Below the pieces are notes generated by a model, which was not told the DNA's origin, ran no database searches, and saw only the letters and a program-made list of their open reading frames with translations. Positions 61,163 through 64,000 of a stretch of 64,000 nt of DNA are shown here, one piece after another. Every line of letters starts with the position of its first letter. Within the stretch, counting starts at the first letter, position 1. This stretch comes from Bog-473 sp963707835 (GTDB taxonomy: Bacteria; Actinomycetota; Acidimicrobiia; Acidimicrobiales; RAAP-2): positions 1,426,001 through 1,490,000 of the forward strand of contig CAVPRI010000001.1 of assembly GCA_963707835.1 (NCBI GenBank), written 5' to 3'. A program made the position numbers and the translations under genes.

Positions 61163-62221
61163 GTGTCACTGACTGAGCAGGATCTTGTCGAGTCCCAGGC
61201 AGGCGCCACCGGTGATTTCCGCGCGCTGACCGCAGAGGTCCGTGGGGCGGGTCTCCTAGATCGTCGGCTGCCCTACTACTCGGTCAAGCTCGTGGTGACG
61301 GGCGCGGCGTTCGTGGCGGGCTGGCTGGGCTTCTTCGTTCTGGGGGCCTCCTGGGCCAATCTTGGCGTCGCAGTCTTTCTCGGACTGGTGTTCACCCAAC
61401 TCGGGTTCCTCGGTCACGACGCCGGGCACGGGCAGATCTTCGAGTCCAGGCGAGCGAATCGTCGGCTGGGTCTCGGCATCGGGAATGGCTTGATCGGTTT
61501 GAGCTTCGGTTGGTGGGTTCCCAAACACAATGCTCACCACGCCCACCCCAACCAGGTCAACAAGGATCCAGATATCGGCGTCTCGGTTGCTCCCCAGACC
61601 GCGGATGAGTCCGGAAGTGACCCGTGGTTGACGCGGTTTCTCACCCGCCGGCAAGCTGAACTTTTCGTGCCCTTGATGCTCCTGCGGAGCACGGGGCTGT
61701 ATGTGTCGGGCGTGCAGGACCTTGTCCGGCGCCGCGATCGGGCCACCCTCAGCGAGTGCCTGTTGCTAGTGGGACACATGGCGCTCTACCTGACTGCCGT
61801 GTTCTGGGTGCTTCCGTTGCCCGAGGCAGTTGCCTTCATCGCCGTGCACCAGGCCGTCTTCTCCCTCTACCTCGGATGCAGTTTCGCCCCCAACCACAAG
61901 GGCATGCCGATCCTCGACGAAGACTCCCACCTCAGCTTCGCTCGACGACAGGTCGTGACGGCACGCAACATCACCGGTGGCTCGTGGACGAGCTTCGTCT
62001 TCGGTGGGCTCAACTACCAGATCGAGCATCACCTCTTCCCTTCTATGCCCAGACCGAATCTGGCCCGTGCACAGCAACTGGTCCGAAGGTTCTGTCTGGA
62101 GAGCGACCTCCGGTACTGCGAGGTCGGCCCTCTGCGTTCCTACCGCCAGGCGTTGCAGGGGCTCCGGGTCGCGGCGTCGGGCGTCACGCCTGGGGCCGAC
62201 TGCCTCGGACCCACCGCGTGA
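61163..62221 (+). CDS. Fatty-acid desaturase (acyl-lipid type)
   Basis: A 352-residue membrane di-iron desaturase. The His boxes are HDAGH (85-89), HNAHH (122-126) and QIEHH (near 290), typical of the front-end or delta-9-like acyl desaturases. Four to five membrane helices surround them, with the third box in a cytosolic segment YQIEHHLFPSMPRPNL. It sits 56 bp after cspA, so cold-induced membrane fluidity control is a reasonable inference. The start is a GTG at 61163 with no clear ribosome site. Confidence 0.93.
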   Translation: MSLTEQDLVESQAGATGDFRALTAEVRGAGLLDRRLPYYSVKLVVTGAAFVAGWLGFFVLGASWANLGVAVFLGLVFTQLGFLGHDAGHGQIFESRRANRRLGLGIGNGLIGLSFGWWVPKHNAHHAHPNQVNKDPDIGVSVAPQTADESGSDPWLTRFLTRRQAELFVPLMLLRSTGLYVSGVQDLVRRRDRATLSECLLLVGHMALYLTAVFWVLPLPEAVAFIAVHQAVFSLYLGCSFAPNHKGMPILDEDSHLSFARRQVVTARNITGGSWTSFVFGGLNYQIEHHLFPSMPRPNLARAQQLVRRFCLESDLRYCEVGPLRSYRQALQGLRVAASGVTPGADCLGPTA

Positions 62222-62250
62222 TCGGCCGGGGCCCGACCTACGCTTGATCC

Positions 62251-62481
62251 GTGGCCGTCGAGATGGAGCCAGAGGGCGTGTTCCTTCACCTCCTGGGCGA
62301 CGATGGGACGTCGTCACTCTGGCACCTGTCCAGTTCTGAACGGGCATTCACCCTGTGTGGAATCGATGTGGGCTACGGCAATCCTCGCCTGCGGTGGGCG
62401 GACACGCCGGCCGACCGCCGCTGTGAAGTGTGTCTCGGTCAGCTCGACCAAGGGTCGGACGAGGGTGATGCCAGGCGGTAG
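62251..62481 (+). CDS. Small protein with Cys motif
   Basis: A 76-residue protein: VFLHLLGDDGTSSLWHLSS, RAFTLCGIDVGYG and ADRRCEVCLGQLDQ. Three Cys (one alone, CxxC later) and a His could bind one zinc ion. The pattern of an assumed helix and then CEVC is seen in other short actinobacterial proteins (recalled). Start GTG 62251, 30 bp after the desaturase. Confidence 0.6.
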   Translation: MAVEMEPEGVFLHLLGDDGTSSLWHLSSSERAFTLCGIDVGYGNPRLRWADTPADRRCEVCLGQLDQGSDEGDARR

Positions 62482-62600
62482 AGCCCGACTGCTTGTCTCC
62501 CTGCCCCTGCCGGTTTACGCTGCACGAAGTGCAGGTCGCTGTGCGGCGCACTCCTGCGGCATCGTGAAGCGACCAACAGCCTGTCGAAGGGAGGCATGAC

Positions 62601-62789
62601 ATGGGACGCAAGGTTGCCGACTGCCGGGATTTCCCGAGTGAGAGCGGCTGCACGTTGACCATCTCGGGTGAAGAAGACGAGGTTGTCGCCGCAGCTACCC
62701 AGCACGCCGTCGCCGTTCACGGCCACGAGGACACCGACGAGGTGCGAAGCTGGCTGAGGCAGAACCTCAAGGACGAGGTTCCCGCATAG
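62601..62789 (+). CDS. DUF1059-family small protein
   Basis: A 62-residue protein of the DUF1059 type: RKVADCRDFPSESGCTLTISG, then DEVVAAATQHAVAVHGHEDTDEVRSWLR. The pair of Cys and the AxxHAxxVHG-like segment are the family marks. Function is unknown. Ribosome site GGGAGG lies before ATG 62601. Members are often found near stress genes, as here. Confidence 0.85.
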   Translation: MGRKVADCRDFPSESGCTLTISGEEDEVVAAATQHAVAVHGHEDTDEVRSWLRQNLKDEVPA

Positions 62790-62817
62790 TCGTCTCATAG
62801 GCCCTCGGGAGTGGTAC

Positions 62818-63051
62818 TCATGGGCTGTCGAGGGCGAGAACAGTGAAGGGTCCAGATGACGATTCTCGGTGGTCGATCTGGTCTCGCGGTTCGATCCTGT
62901 CCATTGGTTCACGCAACTCGATCTTGTCTGTGGGGTCGCTGAACTCGGTGCTCTCCATAGGGGGCGTGGGCTCTGCAGGGTCGGTCCTGTCCATCGGCTC
63001 GTTTCTGTCCGTTGCCAGCGTCATGTCGGGACTCTCCTGGTTGTCCGTCAT
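62818..63051 (-). CDS. Acidic Pro-rich repeat protein (MDRxEP repeats)
   Basis: A 77-residue protein made largely of a repeated unit of about 9-10 residues, such as NEPMDRTDPAEPTPP, DKIELREPMDRIEPRDQI. The pattern is M-D-R-(I/T)-(E/D)-P, spaced by short Pro/Asp stretches, and it lacks a hydrophobic core, so it is probably disordered or fibrous. Similar short proteins occur in actinobacteria (recalled) with no known job. Start ATG 63051. Confidence 0.55.
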   Translation of the reverse strand: MTDNQESPDMTLATDRNEPMDRTDPAEPTPPMESTEFSDPTDKIELREPMDRIEPRDQIDHRESSSGPFTVLALDSP

Positions 63052-63374
63052 GGCGTGGCGTTCAAAGCGGTCGGTCTCCGGTTCCTCGCCAGCTCGGGAT
63101 CAAATCACCGGGTTCCGGTGTTATACAAAGTGGGAGCTTCGAGAGGAGTTCGAGAGAGCAGGAAGAGGGTGAGTCCAGCCATTGACTCAGGGAGTGCGCC
63201 AAAGAGATGAGGGGCGCCGAGGTAGTCCGTTGGCCCTTGAAGTTGCGACTCTCGGCGTCCCGCGGGTGGCTTAGGTGGAGCAACCAAGTGGGCCGATAAA
63301 TACGGGTTGAAATGGGCGTCTGTTCCCTGGAGTGGGTTCAGGCGCCTTTCGCTGTCGGGCCCGAGTTCGCTCGT
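63052..63374. other. No gene recognised
   Basis: About 320 bases upstream of the repeat protein, downstream of the hydrolase 3' end. Short open frames overlap on both strands without a coding signal. Confidence 0.4.
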
Positions 63375-64000
63375 TCATGGTGCTGAGACGGACTGTTCCA
63401 AGAAGGTCACCATGGTGTCGAACGCCTTCCGGCCATCGGCATGGTCGAGGGTGAACTGGTATTCGTGGGGAAGCCGAGGGCGGTGATCCGCGTTGTAGAA
63501 GAGCGTCACGACCGGAACGCCGAGATTGTGCAGCCTCTTGGCCATCGGGCGCGAGTGAGCATCCGTCAGTGGGTCGCCGTTGCCACCGCTCAAGAAGGTG
63601 GGTGGGAACCGGGAGGTGACGTGGTCGATCGTGGACATCTCCCGGATGGGTGGAGAATCGTTGGCCCTCTTGCCTGTGTAGGCCCACACCATCGTCTTGA
63701 TGCCCCAGCGAAGGAGGGGGCTCGGTGCGGTCCGTCCACGGTCGATGAGGATCCGCATGTCGTAGAAGCCGCAGTGGAGAATGAGTCCCCTGATCTGCTC
63801 GACGCTGAGTGCCGGCCGCACCCCGATCGACTCCGCATAGGCAGGATTGCTCATGAGACAGGCAATCTGACTCGTGATTTGAGCCCCGGCTGAATCTCCG
63901 GCGAGCACGAGCCCCGCCGGGTCGATGTGGAACCGCTGGGGCTCTTGGATCAGATAGCCAAGGGCGTCATTCAGCTGATGCACGGGCTTGGGGTACCTCG
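63375..64000 (-). CDS. Alpha/beta hydrolase, 5' end outside window
   Basis: The visible 208 residues are the C-terminal two-thirds of an esterase/lipase-like hydrolase. The nucleophile elbow is LAGDSAGAQI (Ser), the Asp is in GNGDPLTDAHS, and the His is near DHRPRLPHEYQF. The frame continues past 64000 as RYPKPVHQLNDALGYL, so the GTG at 63983 is not the true start. The HGGG oxyanion motif would lie off the end. GDSAG suits the HSL or lipase-like group. Substrate unknown. Confidence 0.85.
   Translation of the reverse strand, partial: RYPKPVHQLNDALGYLIQEPQRFHIDPAGLVLAGDSAGAQITSQIACLMSNPAYAESIGVRPALSVEQIRGLILHCGFYDMRILIDRGRTAPSPLLRWGIKTMVWAYTGKRANDSPPIREMSTIDHVTSRFPPTFLSGGNGDPLTDAHSRPMAKRLHNLGVPVVTLFYNADHRPRLPHEYQFTLDHADGRKAFDTMVTFLEQSVSAP

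Overview
The window is a high-GC actinobacterial chromosome segment. The gene content fits an Acidimicrobiia-like lineage: an Lsr2 nucleoid protein, two mycothiol-type DinB/MDMPI proteins, a Gram-positive type IV pilus locus, a secreted protein built of 'GYW..ASDGGIFSFGD' repeats, and a catabolic set of P450, amidohydrolase-2, SnoaL and SDR enzymes. The lineage is an inference from gene families; no rRNA is present. All calls come from reading the sequence, with no database search.

Layout. 0-5.6 kb: the end of a MarR-type regulator, a frameshifted DUF3303 gene, a DUF998 membrane protein, a cytochrome P450, a GT-C-like membrane protein, a short copy of the P450 tail, and a SnoaL protein. 5.7-8.8 kb: tRNA-Gly(TCC), truncated haemoglobin, an RDD membrane protein paired with a 9-residue-repeat protein, a VOC protein and a GNAT. 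8.2-11.8 kb (minus): DNA methyltransferase, small protein, nuclease-like protein and GNAT in one tight operon, the best candidate for an undescribed defence or modification cassette. 12-14.5 kb: GNAT and a NarL-type two-component system. 14.8-21.4 kb: type IV pilus genes (pilD on plus; pilB-pilC-pilA-pilT on minus). pilB carries several frame changes. 21.7-31 kb: a small zinc protein, Lsr2, an HtrA protease, a DHA2-like MFS exporter, two coupled cell-envelope glycosyltransferases, and an ECF sigma factor overlapping an MDMPI-domain protein.

31-44.9 kb is a catabolic or accessory region. It holds a YihY/BrkB protein, SDRs, a TIM-barrel isomerase-like protein, three amidohydrolase-2 proteins (two of them divergent paralogues around a palindrome-bearing intergenic region), a lipoprotein esterase, an MDMPI-MarR pair, a SnoaL/NTF2-like protein, a TauD-type dioxygenase and a cupin. 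Substrates cannot be read from the sequence; aromatic, cyclic or steroid-like compounds are a guess from the enzyme classes.

44.9-57.4 kb is a plastic zone. It contains an IS110-family element bounded by 16-bp direct repeats, a perfect 15-bp inverted repeat, and decaying genes (DUF1801, two GNATs, an aldo/keto reductase). These sit among intact SDR, SnoaL, secreted-repeat, PhnB-like, small membrane and Hsp20 genes.

57.4-64 kb looks stress related: a DEAD-box helicase divergent from a primary-like sigma factor, two overlapping small genes (HTH-like and Cys-rich), a cold-shock protein, a fatty-acid desaturase, small zinc and DUF1059 proteins, a proline/acid repeat protein, and the end of an alpha/beta hydrolase that runs off the window. 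Helicase, Csp and desaturase side by side suggest a cold or membrane-stress neighbourhood (inference).
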